64,000 nucleotides of DNA from JAPLJU01 sp036725345 (GTDB lineage: Bacteria > Desulfobacterota > Syntrophia > Syntrophales > UBA2192): assembly GCA_036725345.1 (NCBI GenBank), contig DAIMEJ010000002.1, positions 186,001-250,000 on the forward strand, written 5' to 3'. Shown piece after piece: positions 17,912 through 25,862 of the stretch; within the stretch, counting starts at the first letter, position 1; each line of letters starts with the position of its first letter. Below the pieces are notes generated by a model. The model saw only the letters and a list, made by a program, of their open reading frames with translations. It did not search any database and had not been told where the DNA came from. A program made the position numbers and the translations under genes.

Positions 17912-20900
17912 ATGAAATGGGGAAGGGGTGTTTTACACGCTGTCATTTTTATCCTGTTCATCTTGATTCTGCTTCACCCGCAGGCGGCCCAGGCCGAGAT
18001 GTGGCTTGCGAGCCTGACTTCCGCCGAAGGGGGCGTCTACGTTCAACGGGGCGGCCAGACCGAGTGGACTCCCGTCAAGATCACCGAGAAGTTCTTTCCC
18101 GGCGACACCCTCCGGGTGGACGGGGAAAGCCGCGCCGCCCTTCTCTTCAACAACGACTCCACCATGCGACTCGATCAAAACACCACCCTCGTCTTCCAGG
18201 GAATGGAGGAAGAAACGGTCCTCATGCAGCTCCTGAAGGGCTCCGCCTCTTTCTTCAGCCGCATCAAGCGAAGTCTCAAGATGTTCACCCCCCATGCCGA
18301 CGCTGCCGTCAAGGGAACGGAGTTCTTCGCCAGGGTGGATTCCACCGGGACCTTCATCACCCTCTTCGAGGGGCAGATGCTTACGGAGAACGAGCGAGGA
18401 AGCCTCCTTCTATCGGGAGGCCAGTCTGCCATGGCACGGGCCGGTGAGGCCCCTGTGACGGTTACGGTCGTCCGCCCAAGGGATGCCGTCCAGTGGGCCC
18501 TTTACTACCCGCCGATTCTCGACCTTCGCCCCGAGGACTTCCACGGGGACGCGGACTGGCAGGTGAAGGCCCGAAAGTCCGTAGAGGCCTACCGGAAGGG
18601 GGATCTGGCCGGCGCCTCCTCAAGCCTCAAAGGGCTTCCCGAAGATGCCGGCGACCTCAACTACCATCTCTACCGCGCCTCGCTCCTGCTGCGCGTGGGG
18701 CGGGTGGACGAGGCCAATGCCGCCATCGACCGGTCCCTGAGACTCGACCCGCAGAGCAGCCCCGCCCATGCCCTCAATTCGATCATCGCCGTAGTCCAGA
18801 ACAGGAAGGATGAAGGGATCGACCTGGCAAAGAAAGCCGTAGAGACCGACCCGAAGTCCTCCCCGGCCCTGATTGCCCTCTCCTACGCCCAACAGGCCCG
18901 CTTTGACCTGAAGGGGGCCTTGGCGAGCGTCCAGGAGGCTGTGAAGCTGAGTCCCAACGATGCCCATGCACGGGCACGGCTCGCGGAGATTTGGCTTGCC
19001 CAGGGTTACCTCGACCGGGCCCTCGAGGAGGCCGGAACGGCTGCAGCGGCAAACCCCGAACTCGCCCGGACGCAGAGTGTTCTCGGGTACGCCTATCTCA
19101 CACAGGTAAAGATCGACGAGGCAAAACGGGCTTTTGAGAAGGCCATCGCTTTTGATCCTGCCGATCCCCTCCCCAGGCTCGGCCTGGGGCTCGCCAGGAT
19201 CCGGAAGGGTGACCTCAAGGAAGGCAGGCAGGAGATCGAGATTGCCGCAAGCCTCGATGTCAATAATGCCATCGTCCGGAGCTATCTCGGAAAGGCCTAC
19301 TACGAAGAGAAGCGCGAGAGCCTCTCGGCGACCCAGTTCGGCATCGCCAAGCAGCTCGACCCCATGGACCCCACGCCCTGGTTCTATGACGCCATCCTCA
19401 AGCAGAGCGTCAACCGCCCCGTGGAGGCCCTCCAGGACATCCAGAAATCCATCGATTTAAACGACAACCGTGCCGTCTACCGCTCCAGGCTGCTGCTCGA
19501 CCAGGACCTCGCGGCCCGCAGTGCCGACCTCGGCCGCATCTACGGCAACCTCGGCTTCGAGCAGCTCGCCCTCGTGGAAGGTTACAAATCTTTGAGCCAC
19601 GACCCCACGAACTTCTCCGCCCACCGGTTTCTAGCGGATACTTTGGCGACCCTGCCCCGGAACGAGATCGCCCGCGTGAGCGAGGTTCTGCAGGCCCAGC
19701 TCCTCCAGCCCATCAACATCAACCCCGTTCAGCCCCAGCTCGCCGAGGGCAGGATGAACATCCTTCAGGGTGCCGGGCCGGCAAATCCGTCCTTCAACGA
19801 GTACAACCCCCTCTTCAATCGAAACCAGGTGAGCCTCCAGGCAAGCAGCGTGTGGGGAAACAAGAACACTCTCGGCGATGAAGTCGCCCTCAATGCGGTT
19901 TACGACCGTTTTTCCCTGAGCCTCGGGCAGTTCTATTACAAGACCAACGGATTTCGCGAAAATAACGACCTGGAAAGCGTGATCTACAATCTCTTCGCGC
20001 AGGCGATGCTGACCCACAGGACGAGCGTGCAGGCGGAGCTTCGTTATACGGACAAGGAGTACGGGGACCTCCCGCTGCGCTTCGACCCGGCCAACTATAC
20101 CGACACGCGGCAGGATGACATCGTCCGCACCGCCAGGGTCGGGCTCCACCACGCCTTCTCACCCCAGTCCGACGCGGTCGTCTCGCTCCGGTACGGAAAG
20201 GGAAATTTCTGGGCTGACTCGCAGGATTATGGTTTGAATATCAGCAGCGAGGATGATCAATACACAGGAGAGGCCCAGTACCTCTTCAGGACCGATCGGT
20301 TCCGGCTCATAACCGGCGGGGGATATACGGACCTGAACGACACGACCGACATGAAAAATATCATTCCCGGTTTCGGAACCATCACGGACAGATTTAACAG
20401 CGATGTACACCACTGGAACGCCTACCTCTACACCTACACCAACTATCCGGCGAACGTCACCTGGACTTTCGGCGTGAGCGCCGATTTCCTGGATGACACG
20501 CTGAACAATATTGACGACGACCAGGTGAACCCCAAGATAGGGGTGACGTGGAACCCCTTCCCGTCAACGACCGTCAGGGCGGCGGCCTTCCGGGCCCTGA
20601 ACAGGGCGCTTCTCGGGAACCAGACCATCGAGCCCACGAACGTCGCGGGCTTCACGCAGTTTTTCTATGACATAGCCGGAACGGATGCCTGGCGTTACGG
20701 CGTCGGCATAGACCAGAAGATACTCTCGAATCTCTTCGCAGGCATAGAACTGTCAAAGAGGGACCTGGATGTGCCTTACACGGATGTGACAGGGCCGACG
20801 CCGGAATACCGCACAGACGAATGGGACGAGGAGTTTTCCAGGGCATACCTCTACTGGGCACCCCTGAACTGGCTTGCCCTCTCGGGGGAGTACCAGTATG

Positions 20901-21259
20901 AACGATTCAAGAGGGATGACAGCGAGGGACCGGAGGCCTTCTACAAGATCGTCACTCACCGCTTTCCCCTGACCCTCAATTTCTTCCATTCCCTCGGTTT
21001 CATGGCCCAGTTCAGGGGAACCTACGTCGATCAGGAGGCTGACTATCTCGGCGCACTCTTTGAGAGGACAGAGGGGACAGACACCTTCTGGGTTTTCGAC
21101 GCGGCCTTGGGGTACCGCCTCCCGAAGCGCTACGGCATCATCTCCCTGGAAGTGAGAAACCTGTTCAATGAAAGTTTCAATTTCCAGGACACGGACCCCG
21201 CAAATCCGAGAATATTCCCCGAGCGCCTGATACTGGGCCGGATCACCCTTAATTTCTGA
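17912..21259 (+). CDS. Exported FecR domain-TPR-outer-membrane beta-barrel fusion
   Basis: An 1115-residue protein with signal peptide (about 1-29, ending AQAE). A FecR domain follows (about 40-170, ADAAVKGTEFFARVDSTG) with the recurring FecR strand pattern. About ten TPR-like repeats span 215-570. The C-terminal half (about 640-1115) has alternating aromatic strands like a TonB-dependent or porin-type barrel, ending in ILGRITLNF with a terminal Phe. Start ATG 17912 follows AAAGGAGG. I infer an outer-membrane protein with its FecR-TPR part in the periplasm. The cyclase directly upstream has a periplasmic CHASE2 domain, so contact between them is possible. Confidence 0.82.
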   Translation: MKWGRGVLHAVIFILFILILLHPQAAQAEMWLASLTSAEGGVYVQRGGQTEWTPVKITEKFFPGDTLRVDGESRAALLFNNDSTMRLDQNTTLVFQGMEEETVLMQLLKGSASFFSRIKRSLKMFTPHADAAVKGTEFFARVDSTGTFITLFEGQMLTENERGSLLLSGGQSAMARAGEAPVTVTVVRPRDAVQWALYYPPILDLRPEDFHGDADWQVKARKSVEAYRKGDLAGASSSLKGLPEDAGDLNYHLYRASLLLRVGRVDEANAAIDRSLRLDPQSSPAHALNSIIAVVQNRKDEGIDLAKKAVETDPKSSPALIALSYAQQARFDLKGALASVQEAVKLSPNDAHARARLAEIWLAQGYLDRALEEAGTAAAANPELARTQSVLGYAYLTQVKIDEAKRAFEKAIAFDPADPLPRLGLGLARIRKGDLKEGRQEIEIAASLDVNNAIVRSYLGKAYYEEKRESLSATQFGIAKQLDPMDPTPWFYDAILKQSVNRPVEALQDIQKSIDLNDNRAVYRSRLLLDQDLAARSADLGRIYGNLGFEQLALVEGYKSLSHDPTNFSAHRFLADTLATLPRNEIARVSEVLQAQLLQPININPVQPQLAEGRMNILQGAGPANPSFNEYNPLFNRNQVSLQASSVWGNKNTLGDEVALNAVYDRFSLSLGQFYYKTNGFRENNDLESVIYNLFAQAMLTHRTSVQAELRYTDKEYGDLPLRFDPANYTDTRQDDIVRTARVGLHHAFSPQSDAVVSLRYGKGNFWADSQDYGLNISSEDDQYTGEAQYLFRTDRFRLITGGGYTDLNDTTDMKNIIPGFGTITDRFNSDVHHWNAYLYTYTNYPANVTWTFGVSADFLDDTLNNIDDDQVNPKIGVTWNPFPSTTVRAAAFRALNRALLGNQTIEPTNVAGFTQFFYDIAGTDAWRYGVGIDQKILSNLFAGIELSKRDLDVPYTDVTGPTPEYRTDEWDEEFSRAYLYWAPLNWLALSGEYQYERFKRDDSEGPEAFYKIVTHRFPLTLNFFHSLGFMAQFRGTYVDQEADYLGALFERTEGTDTFWVFDAALGYRLPKRYGIISLEVRNLFNESFNFQDTDPANPRIFPERLILGRITLNF

Positions 21260-21371
21260 GCCGGCAGACGAATACTGGAAGATGAAATGGATGTGTCGAT
21301 GGGGCCTATCCGGACACCGGCATAAATTTGCAATTTACAGAAAGCATCAAAATCTAAAAAGGAGGATTGTT

Positions 21372-21698
21372 ATGAAAAAATTAGTGATTGTGGTTTCTGT
21401 TTTCACGGCCCTTGCCTTCCTGGTGTTGCCGATGGGTGCAATCGCCCAGAGCCAGGAATCCGATGACTATGTTGCATTTATGGGCTATGGCCTCACGGTG
21501 AAGAAGCCGAAAGGGTTTACCAGAGACAATAAAGCCTCCTGGGACATGGTGATGGACAAAAAAGCCAAGGAGCCGGAAAAGGTCTACGGCATCATGGTGA
21601 TGCAGGCGGCCAATTCAGCGGATAGTATCGAAATTGTTTTTACAAATCCCTGTACCTATGTTCGAGTTGGCAGTACGTATTATAAAAAATGTAAATAG
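21372..21698 (+). CDS. Small exported protein of unknown function
   Basis: A 108-residue protein with a clean signal peptide (MKKLVIVVSVFTALAFLVL, cleaved near AIAQ). A short mature domain has two Cys residues near the end (NPCTYVRVG and KKCK), which could form a disulfide. ATG 21372 is chosen because AAAAGGAGG precedes it; the longer frame from 21282 has no RBS. It follows the FecR-barrel gene by 112 bases and may share its transcript. No family recognised. Confidence 0.75.
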   Translation: MKKLVIVVSVFTALAFLVLPMGAIAQSQESDDYVAFMGYGLTVKKPKGFTRDNKASWDMVMDKKAKEPEKVYGIMVMQAANSADSIEIVFTNPCTYVRVGSTYYKKCK

Positions 21699-21716
21699 CC
21701 ATGATTTGAAATACCG

Positions 21717-21760
21717 GGGACACTTCCCTTCTTACGATGGATGTACAAGGGAAGTGTCCC
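21717..21760. repeat. Perfect 14-bp inverted repeat (REP-like or terminator hairpin)
   Basis: GGGACACTTCCCTT (21717-21730) and its exact complement (21747-21760) flank a 16-base loop. No U-tract follows, so it is not a textbook terminator. The GGGGACACTTCCC core is a word I associate with dispersed REP-like elements in deltaproteobacteria (from memory, unverified). Confidence 0.7.
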
Positions 21761-21850
21761 TGCTTCTCTAATATCCGCGTAAGCGGTTGAAATCGTCGGA
21801 AGTATTCCAGTTTTTCTTCAACCTATTGATATTATACAAGATACTTTCTA

Positions 21851-21879
21851 TTGCCCGGCGCCTGCTCTTATTCTATAAT
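21851..21879 (+). promoter_or_regulatory. Candidate sigma-70 promoter for the leader and 82-aa membrane protein
   Basis: TTGCCC (21851-21856) and a perfect TATAAT (21874-21879) are separated by 17 bases. Initiation near 21887 would give a leader of about 300 nt before ATG 22188. Confidence 0.55.
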
Positions 21880-21886
21880 AAAGCTT

Positions 21887-22187
21887 GTTCCAAGCATCCC
21901 GCAGGGTTTCCCTGCAGTTCATCGGAGGAGGACGTTTTGGAGTCCGTTGAACAACCGACCGGTTACGGGTGAAGAGGTTCTGTGGTCCCGGACAACCCTT
22001 CCGTAAGTCCCGCGGGTCGCACCAGCCCGTAACCCCCTATAAAAAAACAAATATTTTAAACGGCCGACAACCCCGAAGGCATGGAGAGGTTTCTCTTCGT
22101 GTCTCCTGGTCAGGGGATTTTCTTCCTTTCGGCCCTGTACGGCCGTCTTGCCATCGAGTTTCGAAACAAATTAAGAGGAGGTGTGTC
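21887..22187 (+). ncRNA. Structured 5' leader, possible cis-regulatory RNA
   Basis: The stretch between a good promoter and ATG 22188 holds several hairpins. GCAGGG-TTT-CCCTGC lies near 21900-21914. A GTTCA/TGAAC-closed arm contains GGAC/GTCC. A 9-bp stem GGTTACGGG (21960-21968) pairs with CCCGTAACC (about 22026-22034) and encloses GAAG-GGTT/AACC-CTTC, and a later arm has GGCCG/CGGCC. It does not match a riboswitch class I know. Gene control is inferred from layout only. Confidence 0.4.
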
Positions 22188-22436
22188 ATGATCCTCAAAA
22201 TCATTCTCATCTTTATCGCGGGATTCTTAGTGGATCTTCTGGTCACGAAGTACACGAGTGACGTCGCCCAGAGGAGGGTCTATCGGGCCACGGTGCTCTC
22301 CGGATTGATCACTATCGCCAACTTTGTCCTCATCACGGTGATTCTGAAGGACTCGACGACGGACGGCCTTATGAACATCATGGCCTTCGCGGGCGGTAAC
22401 AGTCTGGGCACCTTCTTCGCCATGAAGCAAGCATAG
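22188..22436 (+). CDS. Small two-helix membrane protein
   Basis: An 82-residue hydrophobic protein beginning MILKIILIFIAGFLVDLLV and with a second hydrophobic stretch (ATVLSGLITIANFVLITVIL). A glycine-rich end (AFAGGNSLGTFF) resembles short DUF-type inner-membrane proteins. ATG 22188 is preceded by AGAGGAGG, whereas the longer open frame from 21969 lies in the structured leader. Function unknown. It sits behind a leader of about 300 bases. Confidence 0.75.
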   Translation: MILKIILIFIAGFLVDLLVTKYTSDVAQRRVYRATVLSGLITIANFVLITVILKDSTTDGLMNIMAFAGGNSLGTFFAMKQA

Positions 22437-22540
22437 GGTGAGGATCCACCTTGAAAATAACCCGTGAAAATTTTTTTTCAACAGCTCGGGGTGTGGTAGT
22501 ATGCCCCTGCATCCGAAAAACCCTACAGAGGAGGGCCGTT

Positions 22541-23266
22541 ATGAAGAAACTTTGCGCGTTTCTAGTCTTGATACCGATCCTGACTGCGTCATCAATAGCC
22601 ATGGCCCAGCCGCCTGAGCGCCCGGGTGTTCGGCCCCCGTCCATCACCGTCGTCGGTACCGGCGAGGCTTACGGTAAACCGGACCTCGCCCACATCCAGG
22701 TGGGTGTTGTCACCGAGGGAGCGACGGCCGCCGAGGCACTCAGGAAAAACAACGAGGCCATGAACCGCCTTATGGCCATGCTCCGAAAGCGGGGCATCGA
22801 GGAGCGGGACTTCCAGACTGTCCGGTTTAACGTTTCCCCCCGCTACAGATACGACAAGACGCAACAGGAGCCCCCGGCGATCGCGGGCTACCAGGTCACA
22901 AACGAGGTCCACGTGAAGCTCAGGAAGGTCTCCACGCTGGGCGAGTTTTTGGACGAGACTGTTTCTCTGGGGGCCAACCAGATCCGCGGGATCAGCTTCG
23001 ATGTCGCCGACCCCGCGAAGCTTTTCGATGAGGCGCGCCGCAAAGCCATGACCGACGCGCATCATCGGGCAGGCGTTTACGCGGATGCGGCGAGACTGAA
23101 GCTCGGAGGACCGATAACCATCGAAGAGCAGGCGGGACGGACCGCCCCGTTCCCGGTAGCCCGTGCCGAATCCATGGCGGCACAGGCCGTGCCGGTGGCG
23201 CCCGGGGAGCAGACATTCACCATCCATGTGACGGTGAGCTTTGCCATTGTTGATTCAAAAAAATGA
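22541..23266 (+). CDS. SIMPL-domain (DUF541) periplasmic protein
   Basis: A 241-residue exported protein. The signal peptide (MKKLCAFLVLIPILTASSIAMA) is followed by a DUF541/SIMPL domain over nearly the whole mature chain (VVGTGEAYGKPDLAHIQVGV, then GYQVTNEVHVKLRK). Relatives include E. coli YggE and outer-membrane proteins linked to oxidative stress or signalling, without a firm biochemical role. ATG 22541 has AGAGGAGGG upstream. The stop overlaps the next start (ATGA at 23263), so the two are coupled. Confidence 0.88.
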   Translation: MKKLCAFLVLIPILTASSIAMAQPPERPGVRPPSITVVGTGEAYGKPDLAHIQVGVVTEGATAAEALRKNNEAMNRLMAMLRKRGIEERDFQTVRFNVSPRYRYDKTQQEPPAIAGYQVTNEVHVKLRKVSTLGEFLDETVSLGANQIRGISFDVADPAKLFDEARRKAMTDAHHRAGVYADAARLKLGGPITIEEQAGRTAPFPVARAESMAAQAVPVAPGEQTFTIHVTVSFAIVDSKK

Positions 23267-23649
23267 GGCCTCTCATGCCGCAGAAAATAAAGATCTTTGT
23301 CGGGCAAAGAACCCTCGAAGCGCAGCTTTTCGACACGGCCTGCGCGAAGGCCATCTTTGCAAAGCTTCCCATCGAGGCCAAACCGAACGAATGGGGGGAT
23401 GAGTTCTACTTCTCCATCGGTCTCAAGATGCCGCCGGACGAGACGTCAACGACGAATGTCAAAGTCGGCCACATCGGCTACTGGCCCCCGGGGACGGCCC
23501 TGGCAATCTTTTTCGGTCGAACGCCCATGAGCGCCGGACCCGACCCCGTGCCGGCGAGCGAGGTGAATATCGTCGGCACGATCATCGATGACGCGACAAT
23601 TCTAAAAAAGGAAAAGGGTGCTTCGAAGATCCGGATCGAAAAGGCTTGA
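23263..23649 (+). CDS. Cyclophilin-like fold protein (TM1367 type)
   Basis: A 128-residue protein of the bacterial cyclophilin-like family (former DUF369). Visible marks are KIKIFVGQRTLEAQL at the N-terminus, EWGDEFYFSI, and VGHIGYWPPGTALAIFFGRTP, the loop and strand typical of these proteins. They share the cyclophilin barrel, but isomerase activity is not established. Translation may begin at ATG 23263 (overlapping the SIMPL stop) or ATG 23275. It lacks a signal peptide. Confidence 0.8.
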   Translation: MRPLMPQKIKIFVGQRTLEAQLFDTACAKAIFAKLPIEAKPNEWGDEFYFSIGLKMPPDETSTTNVKVGHIGYWPPGTALAIFFGRTPMSAGPDPVPASEVNIVGTIIDDATILKKEKGASKIRIEKA

Positions 23650-23747
23650 AGAATCATCAGCCCATCTGATAGATTGTCCCTGAATTCATGTCATCCGATA
23701 AAGAGTTCCGACGTTAAGTTCACTAAATTCAAGATGCGGAGGTTTAA

Positions 23748-24155
23748 TTGAAAAAACTTCTCGTTTTCGTCGCCCTATTCGTACTTCTCGGTTGCGGGGC
23801 CCATCAGAGGCCGGTTCTGTATCCCAACGCAAAGCTAAACAGCGTCGGCCAGGAACAGGCCCAGCAGGATATCGATCAATGCATGCAGATGGCCGAGACC
23901 TACGTCAAGAAACACCAGGAATCTCAGGTCGCCGAAGGGGCCGTGAAGGGCGGTGCCATCGGTGCGGCAACCGGTGCCGCTGTTGGCGCTGTCAGAGGTG
24001 ATTTTGGCCGGGTACTTGCCGAGGGAGCGGCCGGCGGGGCGGCGGCAGGTGCAACATACGGAATTTTCAAAGCCGCAGAGCCCAGTCCTCTATACAAACA
24101 ATTCGTGAACCGATGCCTCAAAGAAAGGGGGTATGAACCTTTGGGCTGGGAGTGA
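23748..24155 (+). CDS. Glycine-zipper lipoprotein
   Basis: A 135-residue exported protein with lipobox VLLGC (Cys16). A central glycine-zipper-like stretch (about 60-102, GGAIGAATGAAVGAVRGDFG) may insert into or lie along membrane. Such lipoproteins often occur near envelope-stress genes. The start is TTG 23748 with GCGGAGG upstream. It is the last gene of the 11-24 kb envelope block. Confidence 0.78.
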   Translation: MKKLLVFVALFVLLGCGAHQRPVLYPNAKLNSVGQEQAQQDIDQCMQMAETYVKKHQESQVAEGAVKGGAIGAATGAAVGAVRGDFGRVLAEGAAGGAAAGATYGIFKAAEPSPLYKQFVNRCLKERGYEPLGWE

Positions 24156-24262
24156 CAGGCGCAGGACCGCGCCTCGTCTGTTTGGTCTTTCTGGTCTGTC
24201 TTGTCCTTCTCATCATAAAATTGAAGGGCTAATACAGTCAAGAATCTGAAAATCTATAGTGA

Positions 24263-24292
24263 TTTGAAAAAACCGTCCGCTTTTTTCAAATA
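24263..24292. repeat. Perfect 11-bp AT-rich inverted repeat
   Basis: ATTTGAAAAAA (24263-24273) and TTTTTTCAAAT (24282-24292) flank an 8-base GC-rich loop. It sits between converging genes and could be a weak terminator for either strand, since a T-run lies in each 3' arm. Confidence 0.5.
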
Positions 24293-24419
24293 AAGGGCAT
24301 CCCAGACATCACACCAGTCGCCTTTCGGAAAGCCGCTCATTTTGAGATCTCTTCGACCGGCAACCAACTATCTGTCGAGCCGGTGCCAAAACGGGACTTA
24401 TTACCAAAATTGAGACCGG

Positions 24420-24983
24420 TTATGGCTTGTCAGCAACGATCCAGGCCCGGAAGAGATGATAACCCTCGATGCGCGGAGAAAGCCCCTGGCCCTCGATCAG
24501 AGCCATGATCCGACGCGGCTCCTGAAAGCGGCTCCGCATGAGAAACATCCGTTCCAGGAAGGCGACAGCGCGGACGACGAGGCGTCTTATATCCGGCTCC
24601 TCGATCGCAAGCCTGCCCCCCGGCTTCAGGACCCTCAGACTCTCTCTGATGGCAGCCTCCTGGTTTCGAAAGTGGTGGAGGGCATCAACGATGAACACCC
24701 TTTCAAAAATCCCGTTGGGATAAGGGAGGGCTTCCCCCACGGCCCGGACGGGTAACAGACCTCCCTTCAATGCAGCCTGCATCAGCATGGGCATGGAAAA
24801 ATCCGTCACGACGGCCTTGCCGACGAGGGTCTTGAGCCGTGCAGAGACCCTCCCTGTTCCGCCCCCCAGGTCCAGTATCGGGCCGGCAACGGGCAGTCTC
24901 AGGATCCGCTTCAGCCTTTCAGCGTCGGGCGGCTTGATGAAGCGGTCGTAGACCCCGGCAACGTAACGGAAATGATCGGTCAT
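24420..24983 (-). CDS. Class I SAM-dependent methyltransferase (UbiE-like)
   Basis: A 187-residue methyltransferase with SAM motif ILDLGGGTGRVSARL (about 36-50), motif II VVTDFSMPML and motif post-III DALHHFRNQEAAIRESLRVL, as in methyltransferase type 11/25 proteins. The N-terminal YVAGVYDRFI is like that of ubiquinone/menaquinone methyltransferases. Substrate unknown. It is followed on the same strand by a separate metallo-hydrolase gene 36 bases upstream, so the two may be co-transcribed. Confidence 0.85.
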   Translation of the reverse strand: MTDHFRYVAGVYDRFIKPPDAERLKRILRLPVAGPILDLGGGTGRVSARLKTLVGKAVVTDFSMPMLMQAALKGGLLPVRAVGEALPYPNGIFERVFIVDALHHFRNQEAAIRESLRVLKPGGRLAIEEPDIRRLVVRAVAFLERMFLMRSRFQEPRRIMALIEGQGLSPRIEGYHLFRAWIVADKP

Positions 24984-25019
24984 CTTGCTTTGTTTGAATC
25001 CCGGATGAACCGGAGGTGC

Positions 25020-25688
25020 CTACAGGTAAGGGAAGATTCTTTCGATCACAAATTCGAAGTTTCGGGCCACGTTCCGGCCCCCCTTCACGATTCCCAGGTG
25101 TCCGGCGAAGAGGTATTCGGCCCCGAGTTTCGACAGGGATTGGATACTTTCCTTGAGGAGCTTGCTGTCGCCCCCGGGGAAATCGGTCCGCCCCACGTTC
25201 TGACTGAAAATCACATCCCCCGAAAAGAGGGCCTTCCTGTCCGGCCAGAAGAGACTGACCGACCCGGGTGAATGACCCGGTGTGAGGACAACCTGAAAGG
25301 CTTCCTCCCCCAGCTTGACCTCGCCCTCGTTGAGGAAAAGATTCACCGTGACCTCGGGCGCTTTAAGCCCGAAGAGCTCATAGAGATAGGCGCCCCGACC
25401 CTTTGTCATGAAGTCCATTTCAACCGCCGAGAGGGCGATCTTCGCTTCGGATCCGTTGAAGATCTCCGAGGCTTCGTAGTGATCGGGGTGGGAGTGGGTG
25501 TTTATGATGTAGCGGATGTCCTCCCGCTTGATGCCGTCCTTTTCCATCTGCCCGAGAAGTCCCGGGAGGTGTGCCTTCAGACCCGGATCGACGAGGGCCC
25601 GGACATTCCCGCCGATATAGAAACTGTTGCAGTTATTCTCGAAGTAATTCTTCCATTCATACACGTAGATGTCGTCCGCCAGCTTCAT
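25020..25688 (-). CDS. MBL-fold metallo-hydrolase
   Basis: A 222-residue beta-lactamase-fold hydrolase. The zinc motif THSHPDHYEA, the downstream LTPGHSPGS, the FSGDVIF Asp and the final FAGHLG His make up the set expected for glyoxalase II-like enzymes. I chose the ATG read from 25688 because GGAAGGGATC precedes it; a longer frame exists. The first 40 residues and several motifs resemble the second MBL protein in this window (47733-48374), so they look like paralogues. Substrate not predictable. Confidence 0.88.
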   Translation of the reverse strand: MKLADDIYVYEWKNYFENNCNSFYIGGNVRALVDPGLKAHLPGLLGQMEKDGIKREDIRYIINTHSHPDHYEASEIFNGSEAKIALSAVEMDFMTKGRGAYLYELFGLKAPEVTVNLFLNEGEVKLGEEAFQVVLTPGHSPGSVSLFWPDRKALFSGDVIFSQNVGRTDFPGGDSKLLKESIQSLSKLGAEYLFAGHLGIVKGGRNVARNFEFVIERIFPYL

Positions 25689-25862
25689 GATCCCTTCCTG
25701 TCTCCCCCTCTCACAGCAAACATTGCCGACCATTATGCATTCCCGAAGTTTTTAAATCAACGAAAATGCATCGGCCCCGTTATCCCTTCAATTAGCCCTT
25801 GTCAGGCTCACCGGCATAAGTTATAGATTCTCACCTTCGGGCGCAGTAACGGAAGGATCTCC

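Noticed and set aside
21787..21972. Open frame of 61 codons starting at TTG
   Set aside because: It overlaps the promoter and leader, has no RBS and shows no recognisable protein pattern.
21960..22034. 75-base inverted-repeat structure of tRNA size
   Set aside because: The ends pair, but there is no D-arm, TTCRA T-loop or anticodon arm that would fit a tRNA. I treat it as part of the structured leader.
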